64,000 bases of DNA from Propioniciclava soli (GTDB taxonomy: Bacteria; Actinomycetota; Actinomycetes; Propionibacteriales; Propionibacteriaceae). The stretch is from positions 1 to 64,000 of the forward strand of contig NZ_JACYOT010000007.1 in NCBI RefSeq assembly GCF_014858005.1, written 5' to 3'. Both the position numbers and the translations under genes were made by a program. The notes under the pieces are model-generated. The model searched no databases and had not been told where the DNA came from. It saw only the letters and a program-made list of their open reading frames with translations. Positions 32,764-41,749 of the stretch are shown in pieces; position 1 is the first letter of the stretch; each line of letters starts with the position of its first letter.

Positions 32764-35388
32764 TCAGCTGCCTTGGTCGTCGTCGGTAGGCACGTCGGCC
32801 ACCGGGGCGGCGGGCTTGCCCGAGGGCGTGCCGTCGGCGCTGATCTGTCCGGTCGGGCCCTCCGCCACCGGGGCCGGACGGTCGGCGCCGCGCCGGATGC
32901 GGTCCAGCACCTCGCCGAACCGGCCCCGCAGGTAGGGGATGCCCCAGCGGTCCATCTGCAGACCGCCGCCGCGACCCCACAGGTTGCCGGGCACGGGATC
33001 GGGCACCCTGGTCGGGCGGGCTTCGAGCACGACGATCGACCACGGTTCGACCGTGTACTCGCCCGTGACGTGGAGGGCGTCCTCCTGCGACCAGCAGTTG
33101 AACTCGGACTCCGCCCACGGCGCCGTGTCGATGATGCGGTACCAGTCGTGCTGGGTGTCCTCGTCCTCGGTCCACTCCGCCAGGTCGAACCGGGCGGGCT
33201 GGTCGTACATGTTGATGAGCACCCAGAAGTCGTCACCGTTCGTCGCGCCGGAGTCGATGGCGACGGCGATCTGACGGTCGCCCGGCGAGGGCGGATCGTT
33301 CAGGTCGGTGCTGAAATACACGTAGGCGACGTTCTCGCCACCCCGCTCGGTGTCGCCCCAGGTCCGTTGCCGGAACGTCTCCTGCGACTGCCGCAGGTGC
33401 GCCACGAAGCGCGCGAACACCAGCAGCGGGTTGACGCCCTCGGGGGCGTCCGTGATGCCCATGGCGTGGTTGTAGCCGGTCAGCTCGGGGTCACGCGGGT
33501 CGACCGGGACGCGCATCGGCGCGTTCGAGGCGGCCTGGGCCCAGTTGTTCCAGATCCCGACCGTGTTGAGCGACCACGGGTTGTTGTTGCCGTTCTGCGA
33601 GCGGCCGTACTCGTCGCCCGAGACCACCATGGGGACGCCGCGCGCCAGCAACGTCAGGAGCCAGAAGTTGCGCCACCGCGTCCGGCGCAGGGCCAGGTCG
33701 CCGCCCGAATCCCACGACAGGTTGTTGTCCGAGCCACCGTCGGAGGGCCCGAACGGGAACGGCTGGTCATTGTTCTTCTCGTTGTAGGCCACCAGGTCGA
33801 ACATGGTGAAACCGTCGTGCGCGGTGACGAAGTTGACCGACTTCTGCGGGCCGTCGTTGCTGTTGAAGTGCAGGTAGTCGCCGTTGAAGAACGCCATGAA
33901 GTCGTCGGTGTTGGCGTCGCCCTTGCAGTAGGCGCGCATCGCGTCGCGGAACCGCCCGTTCCACTCGCCCCAACCGGAGGGGAAGTTGCCGACCTCGTAA
34001 CCCCACAGGTCCCACGCCTCCGCGATGACCTCGAACTCGTTCTCGGCGGCGAGCCGGGCGACGTCGTCCAACAGCGGGTGGTTGGAAAAGAAGCGGCGTT
34101 GGGCCACCCAGTCCTCGGCCTGCGCGGACTCGGGGCGGCGTCCGAGGACGGGCGCGAGGTCGAACCGGAAGCCGTCCACGCCCATGGTGTCGTGCCAGTG
34201 CACCAGCGAGTCGAGCACGAGGTTGCAGGTGATCGTGGAGCTGAAGTTCATCTGGTTGGACGTGCCGGTCGCGCCGTCGATGAGGCCGCCGTCCGAGGTC
34301 AACACGTAGTACTCGGTGGTGGCGAAGCCCCCCAGCGTGGTGAAGCCGGCGGCGTCCAGCTCGCCGTTCCAGTTGCCACCCTCGGCGGAGTGGTTGTACA
34401 CCACGTCGAGGAACACCTCGATCCCCGCCTCGTGGAAGGCCAGCACCATCTGCTTGAACTCGCGGGTGGGGCCGCCCAAGGACTTGTCGTGGGCGTAGTC
34501 GCGGTTGGGCGCGAAGAAGGCCAGGGTCTGGTAGCCCCAGTGGTTGGTGGTGCCGTTCTGGTCGCCCACCTGGTCGGAGTCGGTCTCGTGGACGGGCAGC
34601 AGCTCGATGACCGTGAGCCCGAGCGCCTTGAGGTAGGGCGCCATGAGGGCCGCGCCGGCGTAGGTGCCGCGCAGCTCGTCGGGGATGTTGGGCAGGCCGG
34701 CAAACCCGGGCACGCCGGCCAGGAGGTCACCGAGCTTGGCCGAGCTGGGGTGCATCGTCAGGTTCTTGACGTGCGCCTCGTAGATCGCGTTGTCCTCCTC
34801 CGGGTGGCGGGGGTGGACGCCGATGCTGGTGTCATCCTCGATCACCACGCCCTTCGGCGCGTAGCGCGCCGTGTCCACCTCGCGTCCCGGGCGGCCCCGC
34901 CATTCCACCGGGCCCGAACCGAACACGCCGCGGTCGCCGCCGGCCTCCTCGACCCGGGCGCTCATGGTGTTGTGCGTGACCTCGCGCGCGTAGGGGTCGA
35001 ACAGCACCTTGTTGGGGTTGAAGTGGTTCAGCTCCTCGTCCCGGTCGGAGACGAAACCGGCGGTGGAGCCGGGGGTCCAGGCCTCGTCGAAGGTCCAGTT
35101 CTCACCCCAGACGCGGAAGCCGTAGAGGGTGCCGTGCCGGGCGCCGTCCACCTCCGCGCGCCAGAGGCCGTCCGCCCCCTGGCCCATGGCGAACGTCGCG
35201 TGGGCGTCCGCACCCACGGCCTCGGGGTAGAACTCCAGCTGCACGCGGGTGGCGCGCGGTGCGGCGACGGCGAACGTCGTGGTGCCCTCGCTGCGGCGCA
35301 GGAGGGCGCCGAGGGGCCACTCGGCCTCGCTCCAGCGGGATTCTTGGACGGCACGGGGTGCAGGGCTCACGTCGGCCCAGAGTGCCAT
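32764..35388 (-). CDS. glgX: Glycogen debranching enzyme (isoamylase type)
   Basis: 874 residues. The N-terminal CBM48 (RRSEGTTTFAVAAPRATRVQL) precedes a GH13_11 catalytic barrel. Landmarks: IYEAHVKNLTMH, VIELLPVHETD, FLDVVYNHSAEG, the nucleophile Asp in DGFRFDLAPVLGR near 408, the acid Glu in VIAEAWDLWGYEVG near 456 and VTAHDGFTMFDLV near 521. It removes alpha-1,6 branches from glycogen limit dextrins in the cytoplasm. The length exceeds the common 700 residues because of an insert near 110-190 and an acidic C-terminal tail. ATG at 35388. No other glycogen gene is adjacent. Confidence 0.92.
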   Translation of the reverse strand: MALWADVSPAPRAVQESRWSEAEWPLGALLRRSEGTTTFAVAAPRATRVQLEFYPEAVGADAHATFAMGQGADGLWRAEVDGARHGTLYGFRVWGENWTFDEAWTPGSTAGFVSDRDEELNHFNPNKVLFDPYAREVTHNTMSARVEEAGGDRGVFGSGPVEWRGRPGREVDTARYAPKGVVIEDDTSIGVHPRHPEEDNAIYEAHVKNLTMHPSSAKLGDLLAGVPGFAGLPNIPDELRGTYAGAALMAPYLKALGLTVIELLPVHETDSDQVGDQNGTTNHWGYQTLAFFAPNRDYAHDKSLGGPTREFKQMVLAFHEAGIEVFLDVVYNHSAEGGNWNGELDAAGFTTLGGFATTEYYVLTSDGGLIDGATGTSNQMNFSSTITCNLVLDSLVHWHDTMGVDGFRFDLAPVLGRRPESAQAEDWVAQRRFFSNHPLLDDVARLAAENEFEVIAEAWDLWGYEVGNFPSGWGEWNGRFRDAMRAYCKGDANTDDFMAFFNGDYLHFNSNDGPQKSVNFVTAHDGFTMFDLVAYNEKNNDQPFPFGPSDGGSDNNLSWDSGGDLALRRTRWRNFWLLTLLARGVPMVVSGDEYGRSQNGNNNPWSLNTVGIWNNWAQAASNAPMRVPVDPRDPELTGYNHAMGITDAPEGVNPLLVFARFVAHLRQSQETFRQRTWGDTERGGENVAYVYFSTDLNDPPSPGDRQIAVAIDSGATNGDDFWVLINMYDQPARFDLAEWTEDEDTQHDWYRIIDTAPWAESEFNCWSQEDALHVTGEYTVEPWSIVVLEARPTRVPDPVPGNLWGRGGGLQMDRWGIPYLRGRFGEVLDRIRRGADRPAPVAEGPTGQISADGTPSGKPAAPVADVPTDDDQGS

Positions 35389-35430
35389 GTTCGACCAAGT
35401 CAGGCCAAGACGGCCCGCCGGGCGGAACGG

Positions 35431-36321
35431 TCACACCAGGGGCACGCGGTGGGTCCGCAGGTGGTCGAGCTCGGCGGAGAGGTTCGCCGTGGCGGCGTCC
35501 GCCCAGGCCTGGGCGGACGCCGAGCGGTAGAGCGGGTCGAGGGCCAACAGTCCTTGCAGGACGGCCGTGCGGCCCGCCACGAACGTCGGTTCGGCCACGG
35601 CGGCGTACTCCTGCCGCACGTCGCGCGCGTACACGTGGTAGCGGGCGGTGGGCAACGCGAGGACGGAGAGGTCGGCGTCCACGAGCGCGGCGCCGCGGAC
35701 ATCGCCGGGGTCGGGGTCGTGGGTCGCTGTGAGCAGCACCAGCCGTTGCACCTCGGCCACGTCGGCCACGGGCAGGTGCGGCGCCAGCAATGCGCCGGCC
35801 AACGCGGCGGAAGCCCGCTCGTCCTCGCCGGCCCTTCCCTCGTACACGGCGTCGTGGAACCAGGCGGCCAGCCGCACCCGGGGGTCGGTCGCGCCGAGGG
35901 CGTCCAGCGCGTGTAGGCACTGGGCCAGGTGACGCACGTCGTGGTAGCGCCGGTGGGGCTCGCCCCAACGGGTGAGCAGCGCGTCGCGGACGCCCGCCGT
36001 CGCAGGTGGGTCGGCGTCCCAGTGGCGACGGGCGGACGCCGCCGCCGCGGCCCGGCGGGGGCCCTTCTGGGCGGGCCGGACGCGCAGCCCGCCGGCGACC
36101 AGGCGGCGCAGGAGCTCGCGGGAGTCGACCGGGGTGGCGCCGGCGTCCACCAGGGCGGCGTGGCGCTCGGCGGGGGCGTCGTAGTGGTCGTGGTCGAAGG
36201 CGCCCGGGTGGAGCCCCGCCCGGCGGGCGAACAGGTGCAGCTCAGGCAGCGAGGCGTCCGACACGACGTGGCAGAACAGCGTGCCGTGCGCCGGCCAGCG
36301 GGGCGGGTCGATCCAGATCAC
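35431..36321 (-). CDS. DUF4031-HD domain protein
   Basis: 296 residues. The N-terminal 90 residues match DUF4031 (VIWIDPPRWPAHGTLFCHVVSD). The C-terminal part is an HD-superfamily domain: RYHDVRHLAQCLHAL and AWFHDAVYEG supply the metal-binding H...HD, followed by a later D. HD proteins of this kind hydrolyse phosphate esters, but the substrate is unknown. GTG at 36321 starts exactly at the DUF4031 consensus. It lies 17 bp downstream of the rhomboid gene on the same strand and 42 bp upstream of glgX, so the three may be cotranscribed. Confidence 0.85.
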   Translation of the reverse strand: MIWIDPPRWPAHGTLFCHVVSDASLPELHLFARRAGLHPGAFDHDHYDAPAERHAALVDAGATPVDSRELLRRLVAGGLRVRPAQKGPRRAAAAASARRHWDADPPATAGVRDALLTRWGEPHRRYHDVRHLAQCLHALDALGATDPRVRLAAWFHDAVYEGRAGEDERASAALAGALLAPHLPVADVAEVQRLVLLTATHDPDPGDVRGAALVDADLSVLALPTARYHVYARDVRQEYAAVAEPTFVAGRTAVLQGLLALDPLYRSASAQAWADAATANLSAELDHLRTHRVPLV

Positions 36322-36337
36322 GGGGAGTCCGGGCCGC

Positions 36338-37471
36338 TCAGGCCAGCGTGAGCTGCCACACGAGCGTGGCGGCACCCAGCAGCACGCCCAGGCCGGCGAG
36401 CGCCCCGATCTGGAGCCGCTCGCGGCCGCGGCCCCGCAACGCGATCAGCAGCAGCGCGACCACCGCGCCACCCACGAACCCGCCGAGGTGACCCTGCCAC
36501 GAGATCCAGGAAGCGCCGAAGACGGTGATCGCCACGTTGAGACCGAGCCACATCAGCAGGCTGCGGACGTCGCCGCCCGCCCGGACGGCCAGCACCAGCA
36601 GCGCGCCGAGCAGGCCGAAGATGGCCCCGGACGCCCCCGCCGTCTGCGAGAGCGGATCGGAGAGGAACAGCACGAACACCGAGCCGCTCAGCGCTGCCAG
36701 GAGATACAGCGCGAGGAACCGGCCGCGACCCAGCGCCCGCTCCAGGCTCGGGCCGAGGAACCACAGCGCCAGCATGTTGAAGGCGATGTGCATCAGGTCC
36801 ACGTGCACGAAGGCGCTGGTGAGCAGCTGCCACCACGCGCCGCCGGAGACGCCCGGCACGTAGGTGGCGCCCGAGGCCGCGCATGCCGCCCGGTCGAACC
36901 CCGGGTAGTAACTGTTGCCCGCCAGGCAGATGCTGGTCGGAGAGAGCGACAGGGTGCTGAACAGGGGGCTCCGGACGCCGCCGGTGAGGAATCCGACGAC
37001 CCAGACCAGCACGTTGACCCCGATGAGCACGATGCTCGTGCGCGTCGGATCGGCCGAGCGGCGTCCGCCGTAGGGCAGCGTCGCCTGCCGCGTCTCGGCG
37101 GTGCCGCGGGCCACGCACTCGGGGCACTGGTGCCCCACGGGGGCCTCCACCATGCAGGCACCGCAGATCGGACGCCCACACCGCCGGCAGCCGACTCCGG
37201 CCGGGACGCCGGGGTGGCGGTAACAGGAGACGACGTTCATCCCGGCCTGCTGGGGCGCCAACGGGTACGGCTGGGGCGGGTACGGCTGCGCCGGCGGGTA
37301 GGGCTGCGCCTGCGGGTAGGGCGGCTGCGGCGCGCCCGGGGGGTAGGGCTGCTGGGGCTGCGGAGCGTGACCGGGGGTGGGCGGCGGCGTGGCGGAGTTG
37401 GGGAAGGAGGGCTGCGCGGCGCCGGCGTCCGGCGCGAGCCACTCGTCGGGTCGCTGGTTCGGGTCGGTCAC
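36338..37471 (-). CDS. Rhomboid family intramembrane serine protease with zinc-ribbon N-terminus
   Basis: 377 residues. A Pro/Tyr/Gln-rich N-terminus of about 75 residues contains many QPYPP repeats. A B-box-like zinc site follows (CYRHPGVPAGVGCRRCGRP then CGACMV and CPEC). The six-helix rhomboid core has the nucleophile in GASGAIFGLLGAL and the catalytic His in QGHLGGFVGG. It cleaves transmembrane segments of membrane proteins. GTG at 37471 was chosen because AGGAGG lies 8 nt upstream. It is divergent from the glutamate-type ABC operon. Confidence 0.9.
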   Translation of the reverse strand: MTDPNQRPDEWLAPDAGAAQPSFPNSATPPPTPGHAPQPQQPYPPGAPQPPYPQAQPYPPAQPYPPQPYPLAPQQAGMNVVSCYRHPGVPAGVGCRRCGRPICGACMVEAPVGHQCPECVARGTAETRQATLPYGGRRSADPTRTSIVLIGVNVLVWVVGFLTGGVRSPLFSTLSLSPTSICLAGNSYYPGFDRAACAASGATYVPGVSGGAWWQLLTSAFVHVDLMHIAFNMLALWFLGPSLERALGRGRFLALYLLAALSGSVFVLFLSDPLSQTAGASGAIFGLLGALLVLAVRAGGDVRSLLMWLGLNVAITVFGASWISWQGHLGGFVGGAVVALLLIALRGRGRERLQIGALAGLGVLLGAATLVWQLTLA

Positions 37472-37543
37472 GAGAACCACCTCCTGCCCGCCAGCTTAGA
37501 AGGGGCGTCCCACCGACCACGGGGGAGCCGGCGGGCGGCTGCC

Positions 37544-37574
37544 ACCAGAAAGTAGCTGCAACCAGAAAGTAACC
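37544..37574 (+). promoter_or_regulatory. Direct repeats ACCAGAAAGTARC upstream of amino-acid ABC operon
   Basis: ACCAGAAAGTAGC at 37544 and ACCAGAAAGTAAC at 37561 are 17 bp apart, 46-76 bp before the ATG of the ABC operon. The 11-mer AGAAAGTAACC also occurs upstream of the PTS leader (29940-29950). They could be regulator sites. Confidence 0.4.
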
Positions 37575-37619
37575 GTTCCGCGACCTCACCGTGCACCCGG
37601 CCTCGCTAGGGTGCCGCCC

Positions 37620-38378
37620 ATGACCGACTCGCCTGCCGCTGCCCAGCCGGTCGTGGAGATGGAGCACGTCGACAAGTTCTTCGGCGATCTCCACGTGCTC
37701 AACGACATCAACCTCACCGTCCGTGCCGGTGAGGTGGTCGTCGTGATCGGACCCTCGGGCTCGGGCAAGTCGACGCTGTGCCGCACGATCAACCGGCTCG
37801 AGGGCATCAACTCCGGCACGATCAAGGTGGCGGGTGAGGTGCTGCCCGAGGAGGGCAGGGAGCTCGCCCGGCTACGGTCGCGGGTGGGCATGGTGTTCCA
37901 GTCGTTCAACCTGTTCGCCCACAAGACCGTGCTGGAGAACGTGACCCTCGGGCCGGTGAAGGTCAAGAAGTCCGGCACCGAGGACGCGAAGAAGCGCGGC
38001 ATGGAGCTGTTGGAGCGCGTCGGGGTGGCGAACCAGGCCGCGAAGTACCCCGCCCAGCTCTCCGGGGGGCAGCAGCAGCGTGTCGCCATCGCCCGGGCCC
38101 TGGCGATGGACCCGATGGTCATGCTGTTCGACGAGCCCACCTCGGCGCTCGACCCCGAGATGGTCAACGAGGTGCTGGACGTCATGGTCGGCCTGGCCCA
38201 GCGCGGCATGACCATGATCGTCGTCACCCACGAGATGGGGTTCGCCCGCAAGGCCGCCGACCGGGTCGTGTTCATGTCCGACGGGCAGATCGTCGAGGAG
38301 GCCGACCCCGAATCGTTCTTCACCCGCCCGCAATCGACCCGTGCCCGGGACTTCCTGAGCAAGATCCTCACCCATTGA
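37620..38378 (+). CDS. gluA: Polar amino acid (glutamate-type) ABC transporter ATP-binding protein
   Basis: 252 residues. Walker [11 protein letters not shown]-loop [13 protein letters not shown], signature [15 protein letters not shown], Walker [15 protein letters not shown] and VTHEMGFA are all intact. The subgroup is the polar amino acid uptake type. It heads a four-gene operon (ATPase, lipoprotein, two permeases) in the same order as corynebacterial gluABCD. ATG at 37620 follows a short leader with TAGGGT as a possible -10. Confidence 0.92.
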   Translation: MTDSPAAAQPVVEMEHVDKFFGDLHVLNDINLTVRAGEVVVVIGPSGSGKSTLCRTINRLEGINSGTIKVAGEVLPEEGRELARLRSRVGMVFQSFNLFAHKTVLENVTLGPVKVKKSGTEDAKKRGMELLERVGVANQAAKYPAQLSGGQQQRVAIARALAMDPMVMLFDEPTSALDPEMVNEVLDVMVGLAQRGMTMIVVTHEMGFARKAADRVVFMSDGQIVEEADPESFFTRPQSTRARDFLSKILTH

Positions 38379-38459
38379 CGCCCGGCGTCCCCCAGCCCCG
38401 GACGCCGCCGGCGTCCGGCCCCGCACTCCCGACGACACACCCCTGAGAGAGGACCGACC

Positions 38460-39320
38460 ATGACCCGATCCACCACCTGGGCACTGGCCGCCAGCGCGGC
38501 CGCCTTCGCCCTGACCCTGTCGGCCTGTGGCGGCAGCGCGGCCGCACCCGGCACGGACACGACGGCCGGGGGCGACGCGGCCCCGTCCGGCCCGATCCGC
38601 ATCGGCATCAAGTACGACCAGCCCGGGCTGGGCCTGCAGGAGGGCACGAACTTCACCGGTTTCGACGTCGAGGTCGCCACGTACGTCGCCGGGGAGCTGG
38701 GCTACCCCGAGGACCAGATCGAGTTCATCCAGGCGCCCTCGCCGCAGCGCGAGACCATGCTGGAGGGCGACCAGGTCGACCTGATCTTCGCCACGTACTC
38801 GATCACCGACACCCGCAAGGAGCGCATCAGCTTCGCCGGGCCGTACTTCATTGCGGGCCAAGACCTGCTGGTGCGCGCCGACGACACCTCCATCACCGGC
38901 CCGGAGACCCTCACCGGCAAGCGGCTGTGCTCGGTCGCGGGCTCCACCCCGGCGGAGAACGTCAAGAAGGAGCACCCGGACGTCGAGCTGATCGAGTACG
39001 ACACCTACTCGCTGTGCGTCTCCGCGCTGGACTCCGGGGCCGTGGACGCCCTCACCACCGACAACGTCATTCTCGCCGGCTACGCGGCGCAGCCGCAGTG
39101 GGAGGGCAAGTTCCGCGTCGTCGGCAACCCGTTCAGCACCGAGCGCTACGGCGTCGGCGTGCCGAAGGGGGAGACCGAGCGGTGCGAGGCCGTCAACGCC
39201 GCGCTGGAGAAGATGATCGAGGACGGGGCGTGGCAGACCGCCCTGGACGAGACCGTCGGACGCTCCGGGTTCGAGCCGGACGACCGCAACCCGCCCAGCG
39301 TGGACGAGGACTGCGCCTGA
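38460..39320 (+). CDS. gluB: Glutamate-type ABC transporter substrate-binding lipoprotein
   Basis: 286 residues. The lipobox FALTLSACGG places the lipidated Cys near residue 23. The mature periplasmic-binding-like fold has IRIGIKYDQPGLGLQEG, FTGFDVEVATYVAGELGY, the EFIQAPSPQRETML segment and LIFATYSITDTRKERISF. A C-terminal pair of cysteines may form a disulfide. It captures glutamate or a related amino acid outside the membrane and delivers it to the two permeases downstream. ATG follows GAGAGAGGACCGACC. Confidence 0.92.
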   Translation: MTRSTTWALAASAAAFALTLSACGGSAAAPGTDTTAGGDAAPSGPIRIGIKYDQPGLGLQEGTNFTGFDVEVATYVAGELGYPEDQIEFIQAPSPQRETMLEGDQVDLIFATYSITDTRKERISFAGPYFIAGQDLLVRADDTSITGPETLTGKRLCSVAGSTPAENVKKEHPDVELIEYDTYSLCVSALDSGAVDALTTDNVILAGYAAQPQWEGKFRVVGNPFSTERYGVGVPKGETERCEAVNAALEKMIEDGAWQTALDETVGRSGFEPDDRNPPSVDEDCA

Positions 39321-39415
39321 CCCTCGGTTCGGCCGACCGGCCGCCCCGCCCCTCGAGACCGGGTGCGGCCGGTTCGGTCCCTTCCACCCCCGGTTCGCGA
39401 TAGGAGGCGACGCCC

Positions 39416-40102
39416 GTGGAGCGCCTGATGCAGATGCTCAGCGACTACAACGTGCTGGCGGCGTTCTGGACGACCATCCAGCTCACGGTCTACGGTGCCA
39501 TCGGGGCGCTGGTGCTCGGCACGATCGTGGCCGTCATGCGGGTGTCGCCGGTGGCGGTGTTCAGCAGGGCTGCGGCCCTGTGGACCAACGTCATCCTCTA
39601 TACGCCGCTCACGCTGATCGCGTTCTTCTTCGCGTTCGGAGTGCTCATCAAGATGAACATCCGGCTGCTCCCCGAGCCGCCGGCGACCCTGCTCGACCAG
39701 CACTTTGCGATGGGGGTGGTCGCCATCGCGGTGTACCACTCCTCGCTGGTCGCCGAGGCGCTGCGCTCGGGCATCAACACGGTGCCGCTCGGCCAGGCCG
39801 AGGCGGCGCGCGCCCTCGGGCTGGGCTTCGGGCAATCGCTGCGCGAGGTGATCCTGCCGCAGGCGTTCCGCGGCGCCATCGCGCCGCTGGGCAGCACGCT
39901 CATCGCCCTGTGCAAGAACACCACCGTCGTCGCCACCATCTCGGTGACCGAGGCGGCGGCCCTGATGAAGTCGATGATCGAGTTCTACTCCGACCTGATC
40001 GTGCCGATCTTCGTGATCATGGTGACCGGCTTCGTCATCCTCACCCTGCCGCTCGGCATGTTCTTCACCTGGTGGTCCAAGCGGGCGGCGGTGCTGCGAT
40101 GA
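39416..40102 (+). CDS. gluC: Glutamate-type ABC transporter permease
   Basis: 228 residues, about five helices. The conserved EAA loop reads EAARALGLGFGQSLREVILPQAFR, with variations, near 121-144. The start FWTTIQLTVYGAIGALVLG is the HisM-type permease domain signature. It starts with GTG at 39416 after GATAGGAGGCG. It overlaps the second permease by ATGA. Together they form the membrane channel for the ATPase at 37620. Confidence 0.9.
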   Translation: MERLMQMLSDYNVLAAFWTTIQLTVYGAIGALVLGTIVAVMRVSPVAVFSRAAALWTNVILYTPLTLIAFFFAFGVLIKMNIRLLPEPPATLLDQHFAMGVVAIAVYHSSLVAEALRSGINTVPLGQAEAARALGLGFGQSLREVILPQAFRGAIAPLGSTLIALCKNTTVVATISVTEAAALMKSMIEFYSDLIVPIFVIMVTGFVILTLPLGMFFTWWSKRAAVLR

Positions 40103-40977
40103 GCGCCCAGAACCTGCTGTTCGACCTCCCCGGCCCCCGGGCCCGGGCGCGGCACCGCGTGCTGGCCGTCGTCGGCGTCCTGCTGATCGCCGCCCTCGTG
40201 GCCGGCGCCGTCTACCTGCTCCGCAACGAGCTGCGGTGGGCGATGTGGCGTCCGTTCATCGACCCCGTGACCTGGACCGCCTACCTCCTGCCCGGCCTGC
40301 AGGCCACGCTCACCGCCGCGGCGATCTCGGTCGTGACCTCGCTCGTGGTCGGCCTGCTGCTCGGGGTGGGACGCCTCGCCGCGCAGCCGGTGGTGCGCGC
40401 GGCGTCCGGCGTGCTCGTGGAGTTCTTCCGCGCCGTGCCCGTGCTGATGATGATGGTGTTCGCGTACTACGCCTTCATCTACTCCGGCGTGCTGCGCGGC
40501 CAGGCGGCCTCGTTGGCCGGCGTCGTCGTCGGGCTGACGCTGTACAACGGCGCCGTGATCGCCGAGCTGGTGCGCTCCGGCGTCCACGCGCTGCCGAAGG
40601 GGCAGACCGAGGCCGGCCTGGCCGTCGGGCTCACGCCCGGCCAGACGCTGCGCTCGATCCTGCTGCCGCAGGCGATCCGGGCGATGCTGCCGGCCCTGGT
40701 CAGCCAGCTGATCGTGGTGTTGAAGGACACCGCGCTCGGCTACCTGATCGTCTACGCCGAGCTGCTGCAGCGCTCACAGAACCTGGCGGCGAACTACGGC
40801 AACATCATCGTGGCGTTCTTCGTCGCCGGCGTGATCTTCGTGCTCATCAACTGGGCGCTGGCCACGCTGGCCCACCGGCTCGAGGCCTGGCTCTCGACGC
40901 GCCAGGCCGGGCACGTGCTGCACGTGGCCGAAGGTGGCGCTGTGCTGACGGGCGACGAGACCCCCGCCGTGCGCTGA
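40099..40977 (+). CDS. gluD: Glutamate-type ABC transporter permease
   Basis: 292 residues. A cytoplasmic N-terminus of about 20 residues and a first helix near 22-45 are followed by the HisM-type core (YLLPGLQATLTAAAISVVTS) and an EAA loop with TEAGLAVGLTPGQTLRSIL. The C-terminal 35 residues are polar. ATG at 40099 overlaps the upstream permease stop. It ends 7 bp from the convergent wall lytic gene, and no terminator hairpin is obvious. Confidence 0.9.
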   Translation: MSAQNLLFDLPGPRARARHRVLAVVGVLLIAALVAGAVYLLRNELRWAMWRPFIDPVTWTAYLLPGLQATLTAAAISVVTSLVVGLLLGVGRLAAQPVVRAASGVLVEFFRAVPVLMMMVFAYYAFIYSGVLRGQAASLAGVVVGLTLYNGAVIAELVRSGVHALPKGQTEAGLAVGLTPGQTLRSILLPQAIRAMLPALVSQLIVVLKDTALGYLIVYAELLQRSQNLAANYGNIIVAFFVAGVIFVLINWALATLAHRLEAWLSTRQAGHVLHVAEGGAVLTGDETPAVR

Positions 40978-40984
40978 GCGGGTC

Positions 40985-41659
40985 TCAGTACCAGCCGTTG
41001 GCCTGCTTGAACGACCACGCGCTGCAGGGGGTGCCGAAGCGCTCCTTGACGTACTTCAGACCCCACTTGATCTGGGTGGCCGGGTTGGTCTCCCAGTCCG
41101 CACCCTCGCTGGCCATCTTGCTGCCGGGCAGGGCCTGCGGGATGCCGTAGGCGCTGGAGGTCGGGTTGTCGGCGAAGGTGTCCCACATCGACTCGCGCAT
41201 GATGATGTTGTTGTAGCAGGTGAACTGGTCCTCACCCCAGCCGTAGGAGTTGGCCGCGATCTGGCGGGCGATCTCCTTCGGCTCCGTCGTCTCGGGGGTG
41301 TAACCCTGCGTCGCGATGAACGCCGCCCGCTCCGCGGCCTGGCGGTCGATCTCGGCCTGGCGCTCGGCCTCGATCGCGGCCTCGCGATCGGCGATGGCCT
41401 GCGCGGTGGCGGTGAGCTGGGCGCTGCGCGCGTCGGCGGCCGCGGCCGGGTCGGTGCGGTCGCTGCTGCGGGACGCGAGCTCTCCGGCCAGTCGGCTGTC
41501 CACCAGCTCGGACGCCGTCGCGTCCGCCTGAGCGGTCGTCGCCACGGCGGGCACCGGGTTGGTCGCACCCGCCGGGGCCGCGGTGAGGGTGGTGATGCCG
41601 CCCAGGGCGACGCACACGGCGCCGGTCGAGAGCAACAGGGTCTGGATTCCACGCTTCAC
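40985..41659 (-). CDS. Secreted transglycosylase-like wall lytic protein
   Basis: 224 residues. A signal peptide (LLLSTGAVCVALGGITTLTA) leads to an Ala/Glu-rich coiled-coil (residues 70-115, ADREAAIEAERQAEIDRQAA). The C-terminal lytic-transglycosylase-like segment is YGWGEDQFTCYNNIIMRESM with the catalytic Glu in RES, then NPTSSAYGIPQALPGSKM and QIKWGLKYVKERFGTPCSAW. It resembles aggregation-promoting-factor proteins. The only in-frame start is GTG at 41659, with GGAGG directly against it, an unusually short spacing. Confidence 0.87.
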   Translation of the reverse strand: MKRGIQTLLLSTGAVCVALGGITTLTAAPAGATNPVPAVATTAQADATASELVDSRLAGELASRSSDRTDPAAAADARSAQLTATAQAIADREAAIEAERQAEIDRQAAERAAFIATQGYTPETTEPKEIARQIAANSYGWGEDQFTCYNNIIMRESMWDTFADNPTSSAYGIPQALPGSKMASEGADWETNPATQIKWGLKYVKERFGTPCSAWSFKQANGWY

Positions 41660-41695
41660 ACCTCCAGAGTGGCAGGTGAGAGTCCTCAGGAAAAA

Positions 41696-41708
41696 TTAAG
41701 GAAGGTTG
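41696..41708. promoter_or_regulatory. Motif TTAAGGAAGGTTG upstream of wall lytic gene
   Basis: It lies 37 bp upstream of the GTG start, in the gap shared with the divergent asparaginase gene. It matches the amidase upstream motif (24904-24917) apart from one missing A. Confidence 0.4.
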
Positions 41709-41749
41709 TTGCCGCCGCACGGGTGGGGCCGAGGTGCCACAATCTGCCC

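Noticed and set aside
32773-35916. 1047-codon open frame on the plus strand
   Set aside because: It mirrors glgX and the HD gene. Its translation is a Val/Gly/Arg/His-rich shadow, and the minus strand has full GlgX motifs.
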